A stretch of 64,000 bases of DNA from Chryseobacterium sp. 7 (GTDB lineage: Bacteria > Bacteroidota > Bacteroidia > Flavobacteriales > Weeksellaceae). The stretch spans positions 2,914,001 to 2,978,000 of the forward strand of contig NZ_RCCA01000001.1 of assembly GCF_003663845.1 (NCBI RefSeq). Reading direction: 5' to 3'. Below are positions 18,261-25,800 of the stretch, piece by piece (position 1 is the first letter of the stretch; the number at the start of each line of letters is the position of its first letter). The position numbers and the translations under genes are program-made. The notes below the pieces were generated by a model. It had not been told where the DNA came from. It worked only from the letters and a program-made list of their open reading frames with translations, and searched no databases.

Positions 18261-18881
18261 TTATTTAAATATCACAGAATTAGCTATTTCAATTTCTTCC
18301 TCGTTAATAGAATGTCCGAAATTGGCATATACTTTCTCCGTTACATCCGCATTCATTTCTCTTAAAATATTGGCTGTAGCGTATACTCTTTCTATGGGAA
18401 CATGAAAATCAGGGTTGCTGGTTCCCAAGAAAACTGGAGTTCCGGCAAAATCACCTTTATAGTTTTCACGGTTAATCTTCTCTCCTATCACTCCTCCAAT
18501 AATGGCAGCTGCACCGCCAAACTTCTGAGCATTTCGGGTTAAAAATTCAAGGGTAAGACAAGCGCCCTGAGAGAATCCGAAAAAGTAGATATTTTCAGGT
18601 TTAATTCCAGCTTTTACAGCGGCATTCACTGTTTCTTCAACCATTTCAAGGGCTGATGATAACCATGGTTCGTTTTGTTCTACCGGAGCTATAAATGAAA
18701 AAGGATACCAGGTATGATTCAATGCCTGTGGAGCCAGTAATGCATATTCTTTTACATTCAGGTGCTGGGATAAACTCAGAATATCCTGAGCGCTTCCTCC
18801 ACGTCCATGAACCATGATCAAAGCTTTTTCTGCCTGATTCAATGGTATTCCTGCTGTTTTTATATTTAAAATATGACTCAT
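18261..18881 (-). CDS. Phospholipase/carboxylesterase family hydrolase (MhqD-like)
   Basis: 206 aa alpha/beta hydrolase. The oxyanion region is 'MVHGRGGSAQDILSL', the nucleophile elbow is 'YFFGFSQGACLTLEFL' (G-F-S-Q-G), the acid is the Asp in 'LGTSNPDFHVP' and the base is the His in 'VYANFGHSINEEE'. It is 5 bp after a ring-cleavage dioxygenase-like gene. In Bacillus the carboxylesterase MhqD and dioxygenase MhqO belong to a quinone/hydroquinone detoxification regulon, so a similar role here is a reasonable inference. Confidence 0.85.
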   Translation of the reverse strand: MSHILNIKTAGIPLNQAEKALIMVHGRGGSAQDILSLSQHLNVKEYALLAPQALNHTWYPFSFIAPVEQNEPWLSSALEMVEETVNAAVKAGIKPENIYFFGFSQGACLTLEFLTRNAQKFGGAAAIIGGVIGEKINRENYKGDFAGTPVFLGTSNPDFHVPIERVYATANILREMNADVTEKVYANFGHSINEEEIEIANSVIFK

Positions 18882-18886
18882 TATTT

Positions 18887-19840
18887 TTATCTGAATTTTT
18901 CTGTTGGATAATTGATTTTGGGAAGAACTTCTTTCAAACGTTCTCTTCTTTTCTCAAACTGCAGCGGCAATTGCAAATCTTCCCCTAAAAATGCAGCTTC
19001 TTCATCTACATCGAATCCGGGACCTGAAGTTGCAATTTCAAACAAAACACCTCCAGGCTCTTTAAAATATACGGAAGTAAAATATTTTCTGTCTTTCACT
19101 TCTGTATGTTCCAGTCCGTATGCATTTAATCTTTTTACCATTTCAAGCTGGGATTCGGCATCGGGAGTAGCAAACGCTACATGATGAACAGTACCTCTTC
19201 CGGCTAATCCTTTCAAAGCATTTGGAGTAGAAAGCAGATCTACATATTTCCCCGGCATATCTTCTGCTCCCAATCTCAGCCTGTCCGGACTTTCTCTGAT
19301 TACTTTATGATCCATCTGAGTCGTCAGAAGTGCTGCTGTTCTTTCATAAGCATCCTGCCAGATTTCTACATGATGAATTCCTTTAATGGCATAATCTTTA
19401 GGAATATAGCCGTTGTAATATCCTTTTCTTTCGTCTTTATCATTAAAAACCAATTCCAGCCCCAGCCCATCAAAATCTTCAAGATAAATGAAAACTTCCT
19501 CAGAAAGTCTTTGCTGCGGTTGTTTAAAAGGAATATTAAACTGTTCCAGGCGGTTCATCCAATAGTCAAGAGCTTCCATAGAAACCGAAAAAGCAGTAGT
19601 ATTGAGCATTCCTTTACCGTGTCTTCCATTGATCAAATCTTTACCATAAGGAAAAGTAGTCATAATGGTTCCAGGTGTTCCGTATTCGTCACCGAAATAA
19701 AAATGATAAACATCTGAATAATCAAAATTGACCGTTTTTTTAACTAACCGAAGTCCTAAAACGCCTGTATAGAAGTCAATATTTTCCTGTGCATTGCCGG
19801 TAATTGCCGTAACGTGATGCAATCCTGTAATAAGTTTCAT
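18887..19840 (-). CDS. Ring-cleaving dioxygenase, glyoxalase/VOC family (MhqO-like)
   Basis: 317 aa made of two VOC halves. The first begins 'GLHHVTAITGNAQENIDFYT' and the second 'AIKGIHHVEIWQDAYERTAA'. Metal-ligand positions are His in 'HHVTAI', His in 'GTVHHVAFAT' and Glu in 'GVLFEIATSGPGFDVDEE'. This matches the MhqO group of extradiol-type dioxygenases linked to hydroquinone resistance. It is the first gene of an operon with the MhqD-like esterase. A paralogue lies at 20357-21288. Confidence 0.87.
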   Translation of the reverse strand: MKLITGLHHVTAITGNAQENIDFYTGVLGLRLVKKTVNFDYSDVYHFYFGDEYGTPGTIMTTFPYGKDLINGRHGKGMLNTTAFSVSMEALDYWMNRLEQFNIPFKQPQQRLSEEVFIYLEDFDGLGLELVFNDKDERKGYYNGYIPKDYAIKGIHHVEIWQDAYERTAALLTTQMDHKVIRESPDRLRLGAEDMPGKYVDLLSTPNALKGLAGRGTVHHVAFATPDAESQLEMVKRLNAYGLEHTEVKDRKYFTSVYFKEPGGVLFEIATSGPGFDVDEEAAFLGEDLQLPLQFEKRRERLKEVLPKINYPTEKFR

Positions 19841-19904
19841 TATGTTGAAATTGTTAATTGGTTATTATGATACATGTGAAATTTAGAAATACGGGATGTG
19901 AGTT

Positions 19905-20000
19905 GATAACTTCGAGAGTAGCTTTATACATCTTTTGTCTTTCCCTTCTGTTTGTAGCTCGGAACTCTCAAACCCTCTTACCCTTCGACTCTCAAACTCC
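19905..20000 (-). repeat. Purine-rich tract after stop codon, family B site 2
   Basis: Read on the minus strand, the segment directly after the acetyltransferase stop contains GGAGTTTGAGAGTCGAAGGG, then TAAGAGGGTTTGAGAGTTCC, matching the other family B sites. Confidence 0.65.
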
Positions 20001-20297
20001 CTACAGCACCTCTTTCAACCATACATCATTATATTCTTCCGGATGGCGTTTGAACTGTGCATGAACGTAAGGACACAGCGGAACAATTTTCAAATCATTT
20101 TCTCTTGCGTAGGAAACCAGCCTTTCCAGTAAAATTTTTGCAAAACCTTTTCCTTCATATTCCGGGTTTACTTCGGTATGGTATACGGTCAGTTTTTGTC
20201 CAATCACTGAGATGTCCATTTTACCGGCTTTTTGATCGTCCGAGAAAAGCTGAATTTCTCCTTTTCTTCCTTCTAAAACTATTTCTGTTCTTTCCAT
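20001..20297 (-). CDS. Small GNAT-like N-acetyltransferase (NATD1/YjdJ type)
   Basis: 98 aa. It has the short GNAT form: 'KLTVYHTEVNPEYEGKGFAK' carries the acetyl-CoA pyrophosphate loop (V-x-P-E-Y-E-G-K-G). 'LKIVPLCPYVHAQFKRHPEE' is the diagnostic C-terminal signature of the Acetyltransf_CG group. The substrate is unknown. It sits between two MhqO-like dioxygenase genes on the same strand and could share their regulation. Confidence 0.85.
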   Translation of the reverse strand: MERTEIVLEGRKGEIQLFSDDQKAGKMDISVIGQKLTVYHTEVNPEYEGKGFAKILLERLVSYARENDLKIVPLCPYVHAQFKRHPEEYNDVWLKEVL

Positions 20298-20356
20298 TTT
20301 CTTTGTTTTTAAATCTTAATTCAAAATTAGCATCTTTATAAGAGTTGACCGATGAT

Positions 20357-21288
20357 CTATGATAAGTTCGGAAGTACGCCTTCTATTTTCTCACGCATTC
20401 CTTCATATTGAACGGGAAGTTTCAGGTTGGTTCCCAATTCATTTAAAGGTTCATCCACAGTGAATCCCGGATTATCGGTTGCTATTTCAAACAAAACGCC
20501 TCCAGGCTCACGGAAATACAGTGAATAGAAGTAATCTCTGTTGATCTTCGGAGTAATGCTTAGTCCTGCTGATAGAGCTTTCTCACGATATTCCATCAAA
20601 ACATTGTCATCTTTCACTCTGAAGGCAATATGATGATTGGTTCCTGCGGCATTTCTTCCTGCTGGAATGGTATCATTTTCAATAATATCAACAATATTAG
20701 CCGTATCAATGGCATCAGTTGCCAATCTGTATCTTTCTCCCTCTTGTTTCTGTAAATCATATCCTAAAATATCGGTCAGAACTTTGATGGTTGGATCTGC
20801 TTTTTTTAAGGTTAAAGTGACATTATGAAAGCCTCTTAATGCATTTTCATCTTTGATATCATCTGTTGTCCATACTTTTCTGTTATCTTCACCGGATGGC
20901 TCTATCAACTGTAACTGAAGTCCGTCCGGATCTTTAAAAGAAATCATTTTTTCTCCAAAGATTTCGCCCTCTTCTGTAGCTACATGTAAGCTTTGTAAAT
21001 GATTTTCCAGAATTCAAGACTTCCTTTGGGTACTGAATATCCAATATGAGTAGCCATACCACTTCCATTATTCCCCTTTCCTATTCCTTCCCATGGAAAG
21101 AACGTAAGAATGGTTCCCGGAGTTCCGTTTTCATTCCCGAAATAGAAGTGATACGTTCCCGGATCATCAAAATTTACGGTTTTCTTTACCAGTCTTACTC
21201 CTAAAACTTTGGTATAAAAATCCAAATTCCTTTTGGCATTGTCTGCAATAGCAGTAATATGATGCAGACCTAAAATTCTATTGTCCAT
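20357..21288 (-). pseudogene. Second MhqO-like ring-cleaving dioxygenase, frameshifted
   Basis: The N-terminal part ('ILGLHHITAIADNAKRNLDF') and the C-terminal part ('GTNHHIAFRVKDDN', 'PGGVLFEIATDNPGFTVDEP') are in different frames. One base added to the four-T run at 21003-21006 gives a continuous '...LEFWKNHLQSLHVATEEGE...' and a normal-length family member. The start at 21288 ('MDNRILGL') matches the paralogue; the open frame upstream has no similarity. It is close to the protein at 18887, suggesting duplication. Confidence 0.87.
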
Positions 21289-21752
21289 GTCTTTTAATTT
21301 TGATGCTAAATTACAGTGAACGAAAATCCTGTGCATTTAACTAGTTTAATAAATAGAAAAAGGTCCAATGATCTTGTCTCTTTGATCTGATAATAATAAT
21401 TTGATTTAAAATTCACAGATTTGATGGGAGTTCCGGCAATAAACAAATTAAGGTTTATAAATAATCTACAAAATAAAAATGCATCAGAATAAATTTCTAT
21501 CTATTTTATTTTTAACAATATAAAAATTATATAATTCTCATAAATATCAATTTATATTACATTTTTAATAATGAAAAATAAATGACATTTTCTATATTTT
21601 TAAAACAACAGAAACTAAAACTGCTTCTGAAAATAATAAAATCCTTCAAACAAACTAACAACAAGACATTGAAATACAACACATTAAATCATTAACAATA
21701 AATTAATATTTAAAATGTCTACTTTTTTAGTGGACTAATAAAAATTAAATTA
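21289..21752. other. Intergenic region upstream of the leader-peptide unit
   Basis: About 460 bp of AT-rich sequence between the divergent dioxygenase and the promoter at 21753. I see no gene or repeat in it. It must hold the dioxygenase promoter. Confidence 0.5.
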
Positions 21753-21760
21753 TATATTTG
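21753..21760 (+). promoter_or_regulatory. Candidate -7 promoter element of the eamA-metNIQ leader
   Basis: TATATTTG fits the Bacteroidota -7 consensus TAnnTTTG. A weak -33 candidate, TTAG, lies 22 nt upstream. Transcription would start near 21766, about 20 nt before the leader ATG. Confidence 0.5.
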
Positions 21761-21786
21761 CAAACGTATTCAGGAAATAGAACAAA

Positions 21787-21885
21787 ATGAAGGCAGAATT
21801 AAACAATAATTCAATTAAGAAACATACCATCAAAAACATGATGAAGGATATGTGTATGCCTATACATCAAGAATACTGTGGTTGA
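21787..21885 (+). CDS. Met/Cys-rich leader peptide, 32 aa
   Basis: ATG at 21787, TGA at 21883-21885. The second half reads 'KNMMKDMCMPIHQEYCG': five Met in total and two Cys in 32 residues, with four Met and one Cys within seven codons. It is followed 25 nt later by a strong intrinsic terminator and then by eamA and the methionine transporter metNIQ. This is the layout of transcription attenuation by a peptide sensing Met (or Cys) charging. A GTGGT at 21878-21882, overlapping the last codons, is complementary to ACCAC at 21920-21924 in the terminator and could be an antiterminator arm. No homologue is known to me. Confidence 0.6.
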   Translation: MKAELNNNSIKKHTIKNMMKDMCMPIHQEYCG

Positions 21886-21910
21886 CCTTACTTTTATTTA
21901 GATATATTTT

Positions 21911-21941
21911 AAAGGCTTTACCACGCGGTAGAGCCTTTTTT
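21911..21941 (+). terminator. Attenuator-type intrinsic terminator in the eamA-metNIQ leader
   Basis: A 12-bp stem with one G-T pair (AAAGGCTTTACC with GGTAGAGCCTTT) and an ACGC loop, followed by six T. It lies 31 bp before the eamA start, so it must be read through for expression of the operon. Confidence 0.85.
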
Positions 21942-21972
21942 CATTGAATACAACAACATTAAAAAAATAAAA

Positions 21973-22968
21973 ATGAGCAATTCTAAAAACAAATGGTTGA
22001 TTCCATTGGCGTTTACAAACATCTATGTGATATGGGGAATTACGTTTTTAGCTATTTCATTTGGCTTAAAAGGTTTTCCGCCATTCATTCTTTCGGGGTT
22101 AAGATTTCTGGTTGCCGGAATTCTGATGATAGGATATCTTCTTTCCAAGGGGGAAAAAGCAAATTCTCTGATCAACTGGAAGAAAAATGCCATTACCGGG
22201 ATTCTTATTCTTACCGGAGGTACCGGGCTGGTGGCCTGGGGAGAACAGTATGTAACAGCTTCCGAAGCAGCAATCTCTATTGCAACAGGACCGTTCTGGT
22301 TCATTGCTATTGATAAAAAGAACTGGAAATATTATTTTTCGGATAAATTTATTCCGATAGGATTGGTGATTGGTTTTGTAGGATTGGTAATGTTTTTAAA
22401 AGGAAGTGTAAATTCGAATGCTCATGCAATGGCTGACGGAAGCCTGCGTATTACTGCATTTATAGTTTTGGGATTAAGCTCTATTGCCTGGGTACTGGGT
22501 TCTTTATATTCAAAGAAAAATCCGGCTTCTCAATCTACGTTTATGAATATTGCGCAACAGCTTATAGTAGCGGGATTAGCCTCTTTTATTATTGCTTTTT
22601 TCAGAAAAGAATGGACTGGCTTTTCAGTTTCTGCTGTTCCGTTATCAGCATGGTTTGGGGTTCTATTTTTGATCTTCTTTGGATCGATAGTCGCTTATTT
22701 GTCGTACATTTGGCTTCTGTCCGTAAAACCCGCTGCCTTGGTAAGCACCCATACCTACATCAATCCTATTGTAACAGTGATTGCAGGCTGGATTATTGCC
22801 AACCAAAGCATCAATGGAGGTCAGCTGTATGGTTTATTCATCATATTGCTGGGAGTACTTCTAACCAATGTCACCAAGTATTTCAGACTTTCAAAACGGT
22901 CAAAGGTCAAAATCAGAAGAGTTAAGAGATTTTTAAACAGAACAGGCAGAGGATACCAGCCTATTTAA
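21973..22968 (+). CDS. EamA (DMT superfamily) transporter
   Basis: 331 aa with about ten membrane helices in two EamA repeats. Typical segments are 'IWGITFLAISFGLKGFPPFI' in helix 1-2 and 'SAWFGVLFLIFFGSIVAYLS' in the second repeat. A 30-residue basic tail follows the last helix ('LSKRSKVKIRRVKRFLNR'). DMT proteins often export amino acids or other metabolites. Being the first structural gene after a Met/Cys-rich leader and before metNIQ suggests a sulfur amino acid or related metabolite as substrate. This is inference. The gap to metN is 23 bp. Confidence 0.87.
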   Translation: MSNSKNKWLIPLAFTNIYVIWGITFLAISFGLKGFPPFILSGLRFLVAGILMIGYLLSKGEKANSLINWKKNAITGILILTGGTGLVAWGEQYVTASEAAISIATGPFWFIAIDKKNWKYYFSDKFIPIGLVIGFVGLVMFLKGSVNSNAHAMADGSLRITAFIVLGLSSIAWVLGSLYSKKNPASQSTFMNIAQQLIVAGLASFIIAFFRKEWTGFSVSAVPLSAWFGVLFLIFFGSIVAYLSYIWLLSVKPAALVSTHTYINPIVTVIAGWIIANQSINGGQLYGLFIILLGVLLTNVTKYFRLSKRSKVKIRRVKRFLNRTGRGYQPI

Positions 22969-22991
22969 TTTAAATAGTATATAGAAACAGA

Positions 22992-24020
22992 ATGATAGAA
23001 ATCAAAAACATTTCAAAAACATTTCATCAGAAAAAGCAGTCTTTCAAAGCACTGGATAAGGTGAGTCTTACTATAGATAAAGGAGATATCGTAGGAATCA
23101 TAGGATTTTCGGGAGCAGGAAAAAGTACCCTGATCCGTACTGTAAATCTATTGGAAAGACCGGATGAAGGACAGATTATTATTAATGGAAAAGATTTTAC
23201 CAAGCTTAGCTCTAAACAGCTGGCTGACGAACGCAAAAAAATCGGAATGATCTTCCAGCATTTCAATCTTCTTTCTTCAAGAACTGTTTTTGATAATGTA
23301 GCGCTTCCTCTGGAACTAGACAATACCAGCAAAGACGAAATCAACAGAAAAGTAAATGAATTGCTGAAAATCGTAGGACTTGAAGATAAAGCCAACGATT
23401 ACCCTAAAAGCCTTTCAGGAGGGCAGAAACAAAGAGTAGCTATTGCCAGAGCATTAGCCAATAATCCTCACCTTCTGCTTTGTGATGAAGCCACCAGTGC
23501 GCTGGATCCGGCTACCACACAATCTATTCTGCAGCTTTTAAGAGATATTAATCAGAGGCTGGGAATTACCATCCTTTTAATTACCCACGAAATGGAAGTC
23601 ATCAAAGCAGTCTGCAACCACGTTGCTGTGATCGACAAAGGAAAATTATTAACAAAAGGAACTGTAAGCGAGATTATTTCGGACAAAGAGAACCCGATCA
23701 TCCGCCAGTTCATCAATTCAGACATCATGACCCTGCCACAGGAATTTATTAACAGACTTCAGAAAGAACCCAAAGATGGTTTATTTCCGCTTGTCGAAAT
23801 AGAACTTAACGAAAACATAAGTGTTGAACAAATTCTTTCAGCACTTTACAACCAATATAAAATCCCTTATAAATTGTTAAAGGCAGACGTAGAGTATTTT
23901 GGAGATTCCAATTTCGGTAAACTACTTTTGCAGCTTCAGGGTGAAGCCGAAGAAAACCAACAGGCGATCTATTATTTCAATCAAAATAAAATTCAAAATA
24001 CAGTAAAAGGATATGCTTAG
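22992..24020 (+). CDS. metN: Methionine ABC transporter ATP-binding protein
   Basis: 342 aa. Walker A 'GFSGAGKST' at residues 38-46, Q-loop 'MIFQHFNLLSSRTV', signature 'LSGGQKQRVAIARALA', Walker B 'LLLCDEATSALD' and His switch 'ITHEMEV'. The C-terminal about 90 residues form a NIL domain ('GLFPLVEIELNENISVEQIL'), the regulatory methionine-binding domain of MetN that gives trans-inhibition. It overlaps metI by 8 bp. It energises uptake of D/L-methionine. Confidence 0.93.
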   Translation: MIEIKNISKTFHQKKQSFKALDKVSLTIDKGDIVGIIGFSGAGKSTLIRTVNLLERPDEGQIIINGKDFTKLSSKQLADERKKIGMIFQHFNLLSSRTVFDNVALPLELDNTSKDEINRKVNELLKIVGLEDKANDYPKSLSGGQKQRVAIARALANNPHLLLCDEATSALDPATTQSILQLLRDINQRLGITILLITHEMEVIKAVCNHVAVIDKGKLLTKGTVSEIISDKENPIIRQFINSDIMTLPQEFINRLQKEPKDGLFPLVEIELNENISVEQILSALYNQYKIPYKLLKADVEYFGDSNFGKLLLQLQGEAEENQQAIYYFNQNKIQNTVKGYA

Positions 24021-24669
24021 TGATACGGTAATTGCCCTTTTGGCAAAAGGAACCTGGGAAACGGTTTACATGACATTTTTATCCGGATTTTTTGGATTTG
24101 TATTGGGACTTCCGGTTGGGATTATGCTGTTTTTAACCAGAAAAGATCAACTGTTGGAAAATGCTTTGTATCATAGAGGTCTTTCTATTTTGGTTAATAT
24201 TTTCCGAGCAATTCCCTTCATTATTTTAATTGTATGGATGATTCCTTTTACAAGAGTTTTAGCAGGGACTTCTATTGGAGTGAATGCAGCTTTGGTTCCT
24301 CTAAGTGTGGGAGCTGCTCCGTTTATTGCAAGACTTGTAGAGAACAGCCTTATTGAGGTTCCTCATGGTCTCATAGAAACGGCAAGAGCACTGGGAGCTT
24401 CTCCGTTACAGATTATAAGAAAAGTATTGCTGCCTGAGGCACTTCCTTCATTAATCAACAATGCTACTATCACTTTGATTACTCTGGTAGGTTACTCTGC
24501 AATGGGTGGTGCTGTAGGAGCAGGAGGACTTGGACAGGTAGGTTACCAATATGGATATATCGGGTATGATATTGTTATTATGAATACCGTTTTAATTTTG
24601 CTTGTTCTTTTGGTTTTCATCATCCAGTTTATGGGCGACAGATTGTCAAAAAGATTTGATCACAGGTAG
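24013..24669 (+). CDS. metI: Methionine ABC transporter permease
   Basis: 218 aa with five membrane helices. The EAA loop contacting MetN is visible in 'GLIETARALGASPLQIIRKV', followed by 'LLPEALPSLINNATITLITL'. The tail 'MGDRLSKRFDHR' is usual for MetI. Its start lies within the end of metN, indicating translational coupling. It forms the membrane channel of the methionine importer. Confidence 0.93.
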   Translation: MLSDTVIALLAKGTWETVYMTFLSGFFGFVLGLPVGIMLFLTRKDQLLENALYHRGLSILVNIFRAIPFIILIVWMIPFTRVLAGTSIGVNAALVPLSVGAAPFIARLVENSLIEVPHGLIETARALGASPLQIIRKVLLPEALPSLINNATITLITLVGYSAMGGAVGAGGLGQVGYQYGYIGYDIVIMNTVLILLVLLVFIIQFMGDRLSKRFDHR

Positions 24670-24722
24670 TTTTGAGTTGGAGAGAAAATGAGTTGGAGAG
24701 TTTGAGCAGGTTAGAGTTCACT
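24670..24722 (+). repeat. Purine-rich tract after stop codon, family B site 3
   Basis: Directly after the metI stop: TTTTGAGTTGGAGAGAAAAT, then GAGTTGGAGAGTTTGAGCAG. The same purine-rich motifs occur after three other genes. Confidence 0.65.
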
Positions 24723-24767
24723 CATCCTTCATTTTTTACCTCAATATCATTTAAAATAAAAAATAGA

Positions 24768-25576
24768 ATGAAAAAAATAAAGATTTTTGGTTTTTTGGCT
24801 GCGGGAATGTTACTGCTCACTGCCTGTTCGGGAAGAAAAGATGACCCGAACTTTATCCGTGTAGGAATTACTTACGGTCCGGAACAGGAAATTGCCGAGG
24901 TTGCCAAAAAAGTAGCTAAAGAAAAGTACAATCTGGAAGTGGAACTTATTCCTTTTAATGATTATGTAGTTCCCAATGAAGCACTGACTAACGGAGATAT
25001 TGATGCCAATGCTTTTCAGCATATTCCTTATTTAACAGAACAATCAAAGCAAAGAGGTTACAATCTTGTACCGGTAGGAAATACATTTGTTTATCCTATT
25101 GTGGCCTATTCAAAAAGATTAAAAATATCAGTGAATTAAAAGAAGGCAATACGATTGTTATTCCCAATGATCCTACCAATGGAGGACGTTCTTTACTTCT
25201 TCTTCAGAAAAGTGGTCTGCTGAAATTGAAAGACGGTGTCGGGCTTCTCCCTAAAGTAACAGATATCACGGAAAATCCGAAACAGCTGAAAATTATGGAA
25301 ATTGAAGGAGCACAGATTCCAAGGGTTTTGGAAGACAGAGATGTTGTTGTAGGGATCATCAATAACAACTTTGCAGCTCAGGCAGGTTTGGATCAGGAAA
25401 AACAAGGAATTCTTGTTGAAGATAAAGACTCTCCTTATGTCAATGTAGTCGTTGCAAGGCAGGACAATAAAAACAGCCAGAAAGTAAAAAACTTTGTAAA
25501 AGCATATGAGTCTCCGGAAGTGGAAAAGAAAGCCAAAGAAATCTTCAAAGGAGGTGCTGTGAAAGGATGGGATTGA
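24768..25576 (+). pseudogene. metQ: Methionine-binding lipoprotein, frameshifted
   Basis: The start at 24768 gives a lipoprotein signal ('FGFLAAGMLLLTACSGRKDD', lipobox LTAC). The NlpA/MetQ family motifs follow: 'RVGITYGPEQEIAEVAKKVA', 'DYVVPNEALTNGDIDANAFQ' and, after the frame break, 'NTIVIPNDPTNGGRSLLLLQ'. One A added to the five-A run at 25112-25116 restores '...AYSKKIKNISELKEGN...'. It is the substrate-binding component of the MetNIQ importer and the last gene of the operon, about 100 bp after metI. Confidence 0.9.
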
Positions 25577-25625
25577 TGAGTTTGAGGGTTTGAGAGTATT
25601 AGAGTTGTGAGAGTGTATTCAGAGT
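25577..25625 (+). repeat. Purine-rich tract after stop codon, family B site 4
   Basis: Directly after the metQ stop: TGAGTTTGAGGGTTTGAGAG, then TATTAGAGTTGTGAGAGTG. It is the fourth site with this motif on the coding strand right after a stop. Confidence 0.65.
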
Positions 25626-25690
25626 TTTGCTTTTCACCCGTTGCCTCCTTTACTTTTTTCGCCATTACCAATACAATATTTAATAATGAG

Positions 25691-25718
25691 CTGTCTGCAA
25701 ATAAGCAGACAGTTTTTT
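25691..25718 (+). terminator. Intrinsic terminator of the eamA-metNIQ operon
   Basis: CTGTCTGC and GCAGACAG form an 8-bp stem with an AAATAA loop, followed by six T. Confidence 0.85.
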
Positions 25719-25743
25719 ATTCGCTAAAATTTTATTTTCTCAA

Positions 25744-25776
25744 TTTGAGATAATAAAGAAATTTTCTTTATTTTTG
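25744..25776 (+). promoter_or_regulatory. Candidate Bacteroidota promoter of the beta-glucosidase gene
   Basis: TTTG at 25744-25747 and TATTTTTG (TAnnTTTG) at 25769-25776 are separated by 21 nt. The predicted transcript start near 25783 leaves a usable leader only for the ATG at 25801. Confidence 0.5.
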
Positions 25777-25800
25777 TTTTCAATCAAAATGAAAGGCATT

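Noticed and set aside
21787..21970. SAM riboswitch ahead of eamA-metNIQ
   Set aside because: I saw no four-way-junction-like pairing of SAM-I or a SAM-II/SAM-SAH layout. The visible parts are an ORF and a simple terminator.
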